Shown piece after piece: positions 18,619 through 25,187 of a DNA stretch of 64,000 nt. The notes beneath the pieces were generated by a model. The model had not been told where the DNA came from and ran no database searches. It was given only the letters and a program-made list of their open reading frames with translations. Source of the DNA: Bacteroidota bacterium (GTDB lineage Bacteria > Bacteroidota > Bacteroidia > Chitinophagales > Saprospiraceae); NCBI GenBank assembly GCA_016124585.1, contig WGNL01000017.1, forward strand, positions 118,267-182,266, in the 5' to 3' direction. Both the position numbers and the translations under genes were made by a program. Positions within the stretch are counted from its first letter, which is position 1. The number at the start of each line of letters is the position of its first letter.

Positions 18619-19221
18619 TTAAGCGGCCTCCGAGCGCATGCCGTTCCCGAGGTTTTTTTGCAAATGGTGCAGGCACATGAGCCGATAGTGTTCTAGGTTG
18701 GGCAGTGGGTGGTTTACCTCCTTGGCGGCCTCATCCCAGCGGCGCATTTTCACCATCAGTTCAAAAAGAAAATTGGACTCGAAGGCTTCGGCTTCCTCCG
18801 CATTCATGCGGCCTCCCTGCCAAGCGAGGGTCTGTCGGCTGGCGTCGGAGAGCTTGTCGAAATACTGTTGGTTTTTATGGGTCAGGTAGCGCTTTGCCTG
18901 TACATGGCCTTCCACGAGCCGACATATTTTTTCGGAAAAACCGAGTTTGCGCAAATACACTGCCCCAACTTGCTCGTGTCGGAGAATGCCGAGACCCGGC
19001 ATCTCGTCCTCGTTCGGCAGGGCGCAAAGGTGGCCGATGTCGTGAAGAAAGGCGGCGAGGATAACATCTTCGCCAAAACCCTCGTTCTCGGCAAGTTGAG
19101 CCGACTGGCAGGCATGTTCGATTTGGCTGACAGGCTCCCCGAAATAGGCTTCCTGTCCTCGACGGTTTAGGATATCAAAGATTTCTTGTGTTGCTTGTTC
19201 AGGACTTTTTCTAAGTGGCAT
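18619..19221 (-). CDS. PhnZ-like HD-domain di-iron oxygenase
   Basis: An HD-domain protein of 200 residues, first gene of the phosphonate operon. The start at 19221 (MPLRKSPEQ) is chosen because the family begins there; a frame from 19308 adds 29 unrelated residues. All key residues that I recall for PhnZ are present at a constant offset of +2: Tyr26 and Glu29 (Y24/E27) in AYFGEPVSQIEH, ligands His36, His60-Asp61, His82, His106 and Asp163 (H34, H58-D59, H80, H104, D161), and substrate contacts His64, Lys110, Ser128, Thr131 and Arg160. PhnZ cleaves the C-P bond of 1-hydroxy-2-aminoethylphosphonate with oxygen to give glycine and phosphate. No PhnY-like hydroxylase is seen in the window, so the source of a hydroxylated substrate is unclear; the family (TIGR03276) is common in phosphonate operons. 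Confidence 0.88.
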   Translation of the reverse strand: MPLRKSPEQATQEIFDILNRRGQEAYFGEPVSQIEHACQSAQLAENEGFGEDVILAAFLHDIGHLCALPNEDEMPGLGILRHEQVGAVYLRKLGFSEKICRLVEGHVQAKRYLTHKNQQYFDKLSDASRQTLAWQGGRMNAEEAEAFESNFLFELMVKMRRWDEAAKEVNHPLPNLEHYRLMCLHHLQKNLGNGMRSEAA

Positions 19222-19381
19222 GACGGTAGGGAAGCTAGCCGTGTCCCTCCTCAGGATTAACATTTTTGGAGCGGCCTGTGGCTTGCGTTTAATGTGGCGA
19301 TTAACCATTTGTCATTGATTTATTAACTGCACGAAGGTCAAGTTGGCCTATAAATTCTATGTGAAGGAGGGGTTAAGTTTT

Positions 19382-19420
19382 AAAAAAAACAGCCCATCCA
19401 GTTGAACCAGACGGGCTGTT
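19382..19420 (-). terminator. Terminator of the SusC-SusD operon
   Basis: On the - strand an 8-bp stem (AACAGCCC 19388-19395 with GGGCTGTT 19413-19420) is followed by an unbroken T-run, read as A on the + strand at 19382-19389. It separates the SusCD pair from the phosphonate operon downstream. Confidence 0.85.
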
Positions 19421-19441
19421 TTGCTTAAAAATAACGCTATC

Positions 19442-20929
19442 TTATTTCAGCAACCACATCTCCATGTTGATGTCATCATCGCCATATTGACGGCTAACTG
19501 CTTCGTTATAATTAGCCTTGTTCGTAGTGCGCTCGGAGGCCGGGTATTGGAAGCGTTTTGGGATGCGCTCGCCGTTGCCGGTTCCCTCACCCACGTTGAA
19601 AGTGGGGACGCCCGTGCGGCGCTGGTTGTAGAATGCTTCCCAACCGCTGTTTTGGAAAAAAGCGAGGTATTTCTGCGTGAGGATTTGGTTCAAACCATCG
19701 GCATTGTCGCCTTTGTAGGTTACTGCTGGTTGCGCCAAATACGCAGTCACATCGGTGATGCCATAGAAATTCATGCTGGCAGTGATGCCTTTGTTGTACC
19801 AATCAGCAGCGTTCCCGCTTACCCAGCCACGGTTGATGGCTTCCGCAATATTGAAGCAAAGCTCGGCGTAGCCAATCTGAATGCAAGGCTCTGGGCCTGC
19901 GAAGGTGCTGTAATAGCGGACTTGGTTGATGGCGCTGTATTCGCCATTGCCCATTTTGAAGGTCATGTCATCCAAGCCCTCGCCAGCGGGAGCGCCCACG
20001 TATGCTGCAAAATCGGTAGGGGAAAGGCCCTGTGCAATTTTTGCTTCCGCTGGATCCGCCACGACGAAAGTGCGTGGGTCTTTCAAATCCACCAAAGTGC
20101 CGAGGTAGGTGTCGCTGTGGTTGTAGCGCTTCGTGTCAAAGCCGACGTTGCCCGGATTGGTAGGGTAGGGGTTGGTAGAGCTGTTGTAGGTGTACACCAT
20201 ATTGTCGGCAAGGCTCTCCATGATGGGGTACTTGGACGGGTTGTTTAACACTTCGGCGAAGCGGCCTTTCACGTTTAAATCGCTGTCGTCGGCATGTTTG
20301 CTCAAATGAATAAGTACCCTAAGTAGGTAAGTATTGACCACTTTCTGCCATTGAACAAGGTCATTGTTGAGGTAAATATCACCCTGAAGCGAGTTGTCGC
20401 TCTTCGCAATATTGGCAGCTAGGAGGGAATTGGCCTCTTCGAGCATGTTGAGCGCAGCGATAAAAACTTCTCTCTGAGAATCGTAAGTCGGCGTTGTATT
20501 TTCCAAGCCTTGCAGTGATTGTGAAAAAGGAATGTCACCAAATTTCAAGGACATGCGGACAGCAAAATAAGCCCGGAAGAACTTGCCCATGGCAGCATAA
20601 GGATTGTCCGCACCCGCTAGTTTTTCTGCTTCTTCCTCCATTTTCGCTACATTATTTAGCGTGTAAAAATCGAAGTTGGAAGTCGTCCAGTTGTATTCGT
20701 TGTTGCCGTAGTAGTTGAAATTACACAGGTGATATTGGCTGTAACGCATCACGATATTGTCGTTCCAGCAGTTGTCGAACATGTCGTTCAATACCCCTTG
20801 GAATATCAGCGATGGCGGTGCCGAAGAAGGCTGGTTGGGGTTGATTTGGAGGTCGTCGTAGCTCTTTTCGCAACCTGCGGAAGCAAGGGCGAGAACGGTG
20901 ATGATGCTTAAATATTTTATGAATTTCAT
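19442..20929 (-). CDS. SusD/RagB-family outer-membrane lipoprotein
   Basis: A 495-residue lipoprotein with signal peptide and lipid-anchor Cys20 (ALASAGC), followed by EKSYDDLQINPNQP, the start typical of SusD-like proteins. The FRAYFAVRMSLKFGDIPFSQ segment and the C-terminal EAFYNQRRTGVP and RIPKRFQYPASE are family hallmarks. It should form the surface lid of the SusC channel encoded directly upstream and bind the imported nutrient. The pair is not next to polysaccharide-degrading genes but to the phosphonate operon, so its cargo may be a phosphorus compound or peptide; this is inference. An unusual 92-bp hairpin-forming gap separates it from susC. Confidence 0.93.
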   Translation of the reverse strand: MKFIKYLSIITVLALASAGCEKSYDDLQINPNQPSSAPPSLIFQGVLNDMFDNCWNDNIVMRYSQYHLCNFNYYGNNEYNWTTSNFDFYTLNNVAKMEEEAEKLAGADNPYAAMGKFFRAYFAVRMSLKFGDIPFSQSLQGLENTTPTYDSQREVFIAALNMLEEANSLLAANIAKSDNSLQGDIYLNNDLVQWQKVVNTYLLRVLIHLSKHADDSDLNVKGRFAEVLNNPSKYPIMESLADNMVYTYNSSTNPYPTNPGNVGFDTKRYNHSDTYLGTLVDLKDPRTFVVADPAEAKIAQGLSPTDFAAYVGAPAGEGLDDMTFKMGNGEYSAINQVRYYSTFAGPEPCIQIGYAELCFNIAEAINRGWVSGNAADWYNKGITASMNFYGITDVTAYLAQPAVTYKGDNADGLNQILTQKYLAFFQNSGWEAFYNQRRTGVPTFNVGEGTGNGERIPKRFQYPASERTTNKANYNEAVSRQYGDDDINMEMWLLK

Positions 20930-20951
20930 TTTTTTTAAATTGGTTTAGAAA

Positions 20952-21020
20952 GTTTAGCAGGTTTAGAGGGGATGAGGAGGTTCTAACTAAACCTTCTAAA
21001 CCCCTCTAAACTCCCTAAAC
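20952..21020. repeat. Inverted repeat with GTTTAG units between SusC and SusD
   Basis: The arms at 20952-20971 and 21001-21020 match at 17 of 20 positions in inverted orientation (core GTTTAGAGGGG / CCCCTCTAAAC, perfect). The gap is built of GTTTAG-like units. It begins one base past the SusC stop codon, so it is transcribed and could lower SusD expression relative to SusC or stabilise mRNA ends. Confidence 0.7.
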
Positions 21021-21021
21021 C

Positions 21022-24000
21022 TTAGAATGTCAAATTAAGGTTCACACCAAACCGCCGCAGCGTAGGCGACTGCAAGCTTGAGTAGCCTTGTACGCTGCCT
21101 GGGCTGGTAGTTCCGGTGAATTGCTCCACGTCCACGTCTTTTGATTCGGCGAAGTACAGCAGATTCCGGCCTACGAGGCTGATGCTGGCGCCTTGGATGA
21201 CATTGCCCTTGAATTTTTCCTTCGGAACGTTGTAGGTAATGGTCACCTCCCGCAGCTTCGCAAAGGTGCGGCTCATCAGGTTGGCCTCCTCAAAGGAGTA
21301 ATAGCGGCTGATGTAATCCTGCAAGAAGGTCGCCTTGGTGTTTTTCGAAAACTCCATTTCAGCGTAGTTGGTGATGTTGCCGTCCACGTCGTATTGCGGA
21401 GCAATGCCATTGGAAATCACCACACCATCAGCTACCCAAGTCTGGTTGCCGAGATAGTCCTGGTAGCGGGCATCGCCCATGCCTTGTCCGTTGGCATCCT
21501 TGATATTGTTGAGCGCCGTCTCTGCGTTCCGGCCACCACGGAAAGTCTGGCGCTGGATATAGTTGACGATTTTACCGCCTACCCAGCCATCCAACTGGAA
21601 GCCAAAGCCGAAGTTCTTGTAGTTGAAAGTGTTGCGAATGCCCCAAGTCCAATCTGGGTTGGTATTGCCCAAGTATTGTGGAACAGGGTTGGCGAACGGA
21701 CGGCCACTGCCATCAATGATGAGGTTACCGTTAGGGTCACGCACGAAAGCACTGGCGTAGTAGCGGTCGATGCGGTCACCCACTTTGAGGAACTGGCCGA
21801 GCTTGTCCACGCCGGGGTAGATTTCATCCAGCGTTTCCTTCCAAGTGCTCCAGTTGACATCCACTTGCCAGTTGAAGTCCGGCGTTTTCACTGGTCGGAG
21901 CATTCCCACGACTTCCCAGCCTTTTTTGCGGGTTTTGATACCGTTTTCTACGGCTGCGCCGTAACCAGTCGCTTCGGAAAGCGGGAGGTTGAACACGTTC
22001 GGGCCGTCCGTGGCATTGAAGTAGGTCAAGTCCAGACCAAGGCGGTTGTTGAAGAATTTCATGTCCACGCCCGTTTCATAAGCCGTTGAAAAGGAAGGCT
22101 CCAGATTCGGGTTCACGATAGTCGTCGGCGAGTAGGCACTAGGTTGGTTGTTGTACGGGAAAGCGATATTGTAACCGCTGGAGTTGATGTAGTTCGGACC
22201 ATCGTAAGGCGTGTAGTAGTCGCTGCCGTAGTCCAAAATGTCACGACCAGCCACGAGGTAAGCAGCCGGAATGGTAGAACGGGTAAGGCCCGAACCCACG
22301 TAGGCGTAGCTGCCACGCAGTTTCAAGAAGGTAATGAAATCAGGCAATTTCATCATCTCCGAAAGCTGCAAGCTCAAGCTGGCGGATGGGTAGAAATAGC
22401 TGTTGTTGGAAGTCGGCAGGGTGGAGTGCTTGTCCCAACGGCCAGTCAACGAGAGGGTGATGGCACGGTTGTAGGTCAAATCCACGAAGCTGTAGGCGCT
22501 CAGCACCCGCATGTCGGAATTGTAGTTGAACACTTGGCGGGTGAACAGCGAGTTGTTCAGGTTGTACCAGCCCGGCACGTTCAGGTAGTCAGTGCTGGCG
22601 TAGATGGAACTGTAGTTGAACGAACGGATATTGCCCGCAATAGAAGCCGTGATGTCCAAGCGTGGGCTGATGCTTTTGTCAAAATTTAAGCTCAGGTCGG
22701 TGTTGTTCTCGAACAAGTTCCGGCGGTCTTCCCGATAGTCGCCCTTCGCCTGCTCACGACCGTACACGGTGCCCGAGTAAGGGAATTTTTCGCTCCTAAA
22801 AATATCATAAGTCGTCACCTGCGTGCGGGCCATCAGGTTCAGGTGGTCGGTGAAGCTGTAGGTCAAAGCACCGTAACCGTACACATCCGTTTTTTGGTGG
22901 CCACGCAGCCACTCATTGGCCATGAAATAAGGGTTGTTGTAGCGGGTGTACTCAGCGTATTTCTGCTGAAGTCCCTCCTTGCCCGGTTGCCAATAATCCT
23001 TCATGTCGTCAATGTCCCAATCGGAGCCACCCCAGATAATGATATTGTAAATCAAGGAGTTAGGGCCATACTGCACCTCTGGGATATTGTCGGTGAACTG
23101 GCGGTTGTAGTTGATGGAGCTTTCAAAACGGAGCTTTTTGTTGAAATTATAGCCCATCGCCATATTGAAATTGCCGCTGTTCAACTGCGTATTGGGCACG
23201 ATGCCCTGCTGGTAATTGTAGGTACCGGAAAAGCGGAGGTCGTAGTTGTCGCCGGATGCGCTGACGGCCACATTGGTGCTCTGCAACAAACCAGGGCGGA
23301 GGAAGCGCTGGAGGTTGTCCTTGCCACGTGCTGTCCAAGGCGTTGGCTTGTAATTGCCAGTGAAAGTAGTACCACTTGGGAAAGTCGTCGTGTAGGTCTG
23401 GTCAGGCGTGTACTCGCTGTCGTATTGCGGGATCAATTGACCTTCAAATTTTGGCCCCCAAACGTCGTAATCCGAATCGTACAGACCACCGCCCTTTCCA
23501 TCGGCAAAGGCGTAACGGCCGTGGTCACCGGGGCCGTAATCGTTCTGTACTTTTGGGATGGTCAAAAAGCCCGTTTCAATCATGGTGGTGTTGTTGAATT
23601 CCACCGTGAAGCCACGCTTGTCCTTCGTACCTCTTTTCGTCGTAATCTGGATGGCACCGTATTGACCACGGCTACCGTAGAGTGCCGAGGCGTTAGGGCC
23701 TTTCAGCACCGTAATCGTTTCAATATCGTCTGGGTTGATGTTCCAAGTATCAGATTGGATGGGCACACCGTCCACGACGTAGAGCGGTTTGTCGCCACGG
23801 AGCAGCACCGATGGGCCGCCCAGCAATTCAGCGGAAGAGCCGACCGTGAGACCAGCCACCCGGCCCGTGAGGGAATTCACGGGGTTTGGTTCCCGTGCCT
23901 TGACCATGTCCTCTCCCTTCACATCCTGAACGGCGTAGCCTACGCGGGCTTTTTCCTTCGTAATGCCCAAGGCAGTCACCACGACTTCGCTCAATTGCTG

Positions 24001-24330
24001 AGAGTTTTCTGCCAGTAGGATGTTCACGAAGTTTTGCTCCGCAATGACCACTTCCTGCCCATCGTAGCCGATGTAAGAAATAACCAGCGGGGCATTTGGA
24101 TCTGCCACCCTCAATTCAAAGCTGCCGTCCATCTCAGAAATCGTACCTGTGGAAGTACCTTTCACCATGACCGTAGCACCTGCTACTGGTTCATTGGTCT
24201 TGGCATCCTTCACGATACCTTTCACGGTTTTTTGTGCAAAAAGGCCAGTCGTGCAGGCGCCGATTGTCAAAAATAGGACAACAGCCACCCGTCGAGCCCT
24301 TTGGCTCAACGAAAGTCTCGTTCGTTTCAT
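21022..24330 (-). CDS. SusC/RagA-family TonB-dependent outer-membrane transporter
   Basis: A 1,102-residue protein. After the signal peptide (ending GLFAQ) comes a carboxypeptidase-regulatory-like domain, VKGIVKDAKTNEPVAGATV to about residue 110, followed by the SusC signature LSEVVVTALGI. The TonB plug follows, with PLYVVDGVPI, ITVLKGPNASALYGSRG and GAIQITTKRG. The remaining roughly 850 residues form the barrel, ending in FGVNLNLTF with the terminal aromatic. It imports a substrate captured by the SusD partner, powered by TonB. A long leader of about 300 bp with hairpins lies upstream. The substrate cannot be read from the sequence. Confidence 0.95.
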   Translation of the reverse strand: MKRTRLSLSQRARRVAVVLFLTIGACTTGLFAQKTVKGIVKDAKTNEPVAGATVMVKGTSTGTISEMDGSFELRVADPNAPLVISYIGYDGQEVVIAEQNFVNILLAENSQQLSEVVVTALGITKEKARVGYAVQDVKGEDMVKAREPNPVNSLTGRVAGLTVGSSAELLGGPSVLLRGDKPLYVVDGVPIQSDTWNINPDDIETITVLKGPNASALYGSRGQYGAIQITTKRGTKDKRGFTVEFNNTTMIETGFLTIPKVQNDYGPGDHGRYAFADGKGGGLYDSDYDVWGPKFEGQLIPQYDSEYTPDQTYTTTFPSGTTFTGNYKPTPWTARGKDNLQRFLRPGLLQSTNVAVSASGDNYDLRFSGTYNYQQGIVPNTQLNSGNFNMAMGYNFNKKLRFESSINYNRQFTDNIPEVQYGPNSLIYNIIIWGGSDWDIDDMKDYWQPGKEGLQQKYAEYTRYNNPYFMANEWLRGHQKTDVYGYGALTYSFTDHLNLMARTQVTTYDIFRSEKFPYSGTVYGREQAKGDYREDRRNLFENNTDLSLNFDKSISPRLDITASIAGNIRSFNYSSIYASTDYLNVPGWYNLNNSLFTRQVFNYNSDMRVLSAYSFVDLTYNRAITLSLTGRWDKHSTLPTSNNSYFYPSASLSLQLSEMMKLPDFITFLKLRGSYAYVGSGLTRSTIPAAYLVAGRDILDYGSDYYTPYDGPNYINSSGYNIAFPYNNQPSAYSPTTIVNPNLEPSFSTAYETGVDMKFFNNRLGLDLTYFNATDGPNVFNLPLSEATGYGAAVENGIKTRKKGWEVVGMLRPVKTPDFNWQVDVNWSTWKETLDEIYPGVDKLGQFLKVGDRIDRYYASAFVRDPNGNLIIDGSGRPFANPVPQYLGNTNPDWTWGIRNTFNYKNFGFGFQLDGWVGGKIVNYIQRQTFRGGRNAETALNNIKDANGQGMGDARYQDYLGNQTWVADGVVISNGIAPQYDVDGNITNYAEMEFSKNTKATFLQDYISRYYSFEEANLMSRTFAKLREVTITYNVPKEKFKGNVIQGASISLVGRNLLYFAESKDVDVEQFTGTTSPGSVQGYSSLQSPTLRRFGVNLNLTF

Positions 24331-24341
24331 AAATTTGTGAG

Positions 24342-24355
24342 TTTTAATTAAACAA
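24342..24355. repeat. 14-bp repeat copy 1, before the SusC start
   Basis: TTTTAATTAAACAA, found three times in 640 bp (also 24494-24507 and 24969-24982). This copy lies 11 bp before the SusC ATG on the - strand, where it reads TTGTTTAATTAAAA. AT-rich leaders aid translation in Bacteroidota, so a ribosome-recruiting role is possible. Confidence 0.6.
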
Positions 24356-24365
24356 ATTGCTATTT

Positions 24366-24401
24366 GCCGGGGGCAGCTTAGTGCTGTTCCCGGCTTTTTT
24401 T
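24366..24401 (+). terminator. Intrinsic-terminator-like hairpin facing + with no + gene
   Basis: GCCGGG (24366-24371) pairs with CCCGGC (24389-24394), with inner CAGC/GCTG pairing, followed by a run of 7 T. No + strand gene lies nearby, so it may end an antisense or small RNA, or form part of the SusC mRNA leader on the - strand. Confidence 0.5.
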
Positions 24402-24493
24402 GTCGGCTATCTTACCGACGGCGCAAAGGTTGGACAGGAAAAATTAGTGGTGGTTAGGGCGTATTTAAGTCTTGGTGAAGTTTGTGTAAACGT

Positions 24494-24507
24494 TTTTAAT
24501 TAAACAA
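24494..24507. repeat. 14-bp repeat copy 2
   Basis: TTTTAATTAAACAA, identical to the copies at 24342-24355 and 24969-24982. This copy lies about 160 bp before the SusC start and directly next to the hairpin at 24511-24542. Confidence 0.55.
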
Positions 24508-24542
24508 AGAACAGCCATACCCCGATGTCGAGATATGGCTGT
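24505..24542 (-). terminator. Probable terminator of the lysine-rich protein gene
   Basis: ACAGCCATA (24511-24519) pairs with TATGGCTGT (24534-24542). On the - strand the stem is followed by TCTTTGTTT, a moderate T-rich tail, about 90 bp after the stop codon of the gene at 24634-24954. Confidence 0.5.
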
Positions 24543-24633
24543 ACGAAAAAAAATTTACTCTCACTAATAAGGTAGTTAGTATGAAACAGGCGCAAACTTC
24601 GCTGCCCTGCATGAACCATACTTTACTGTGAGG

Positions 24634-24954
24634 TTAATCCTTGGTCAATTTCTTGGCAGGTGCTTTTTTCTCTGGAGCTGCCTTGGTTTTTGGCTTGGCA
24701 GACGCTTTTACTTTTGGCTTCGCAACTGTCTTGATAGGCTTTTCAGCCTTAACTTTTTCAATATTCTTCTCTGGTTTGGCCTTTAACAGCTTTTTCAGCT
24801 GCTTTTTGGCATCCTTCAAATTCGCTTTCAATGCCTTTTTTTCAGCATCCAGCAATTCTAAACTTGCTTCGGTCTCGGCAATGTGTTGGATGGCAGCGGC
24901 AATTTCAGGATTTTCAGCTGCTAGCTTTTTGCCCTGCTTTCGTTGTTTTCCCAT
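24634..24954 (-). CDS. Lysine/alanine-rich histone-H1-like small protein
   Basis: A basic protein of 106 residues. Residues 1-60 form a predicted coiled coil rich in Ala, Glu and Lys (IQHIAETEASLELLDAEKK). Residues 60-106 are a Lys-Ala-Pro tail (AKPKVKASAKPKTKAAPEKK) like the C-terminal tail of histone H1. Such proteins bind DNA or polyphosphate-like anions in bacteria, but no family can be named. Its own promoter box (24989-24996), a 15-bp inverted repeat (25016-25052) and a terminator make it a single-gene unit. The codons and composition fit a real, highly charged gene and not a chance frame. Confidence 0.75.
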   Translation of the reverse strand: MGKQRKQGKKLAAENPEIAAAIQHIAETEASLELLDAEKKALKANLKDAKKQLKKLLKAKPEKNIEKVKAEKPIKTVAKPKVKASAKPKTKAAPEKKAPAKKLTKD

Positions 24955-24968
24955 AATTATGAATGTAA

Positions 24969-24982
24969 TTTTAATTAAACAA
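24969..24982. repeat. 14-bp repeat copy 3, before the lysine-rich gene
   Basis: TTTTAATTAAACAA, identical to the copies at 24342-24355 and 24494-24507; it lies 14 bp before the ATG at 24954 in the predicted 5' leader. Confidence 0.6.
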
Positions 24983-24988
24983 TGGGTG

Positions 24989-24996
24989 CAAAATTA
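24989..24996 (-). promoter_or_regulatory. Candidate -7 promoter box for the lysine-rich gene
   Basis: On the - strand this reads TAATTTTG, an exact match to TAnnTTTG, 34 bp before the start codon. No clear TTTG -33 box; that region overlaps the edge of the inverted repeat at 25016-25052. Confidence 0.45.
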
Positions 24997-25015
24997 GATG
25001 AATTAACATTTAGTT

Positions 25016-25052
25016 AATGTTAAGTTTTCATTGGAATTGAAAACTTAACATT
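25016..25052. promoter_or_regulatory. 15-bp perfect inverted repeat, likely operator or hairpin
   Basis: AATGTTAAGTTTTCA (25016-25030) is mirrored by TGAAAACTTAACATT (25038-25052) with a 7-base loop. The neighbouring TTAACATT can pair with the left arm instead, so two folds compete. It lies just upstream of the candidate promoter at 24989-24996. No T-tract follows. Confidence 0.6.
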
Positions 25053-25091
25053 GGCTTCATTTTCAGGAGTGTAAGGCATTGGTTTTTTCCC

Positions 25092-25131
25092 AATAAAAAT
25101 GGTGTGGCTACTAATTATGTAACCACACCAT
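25092..25131 (-). terminator. Terminator of ppdK
   Basis: ATGGTGTGG (25099-25107) pairs with CCACACCAT (25123-25131), with three further TAC/GTA pairs inside. On the - strand the stem is followed by TTTTATTG, so it ends the ppdK transcript. Confidence 0.7.
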
Positions 25132-25133
25132 GA

Positions 25134-25167
25134 TTATAAGGGTATTAGGCGTTATATAACCTTATAA
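25134..25167. repeat. Short inverted repeat after ppdK
   Basis: TTATAAGG (25134-25141) and CCTTATAA (25160-25167) form an 8-bp stem between the ppdK stop codon and its terminator. The role is unclear; it may be an mRNA 3'-end structure. Confidence 0.4.
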
Positions 25168-25187
25168 GTACAGTTGTGCATTAGGCC

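Larger units (their letters stand above)
24331..24633. other. Long non-coding leader/intergenic region upstream of SusC
   Basis: No credible gene is seen. The 303 bp hold two copies of a 14-bp repeat, a + strand terminator-like hairpin (24366-24401), a second small hairpin (GTCGG at 24402-24406 with CCGAC at 24415-24419) and the end hairpin of the lysine-rich gene. As read on the - strand, much of it would be the SusC 5' leader. Confidence 0.6.

Noticed and set aside
22843..24018. 391-residue open frame on the + strand
   Set aside because: Antisense to the SusC gene plug and barrel; no recognisable domain.
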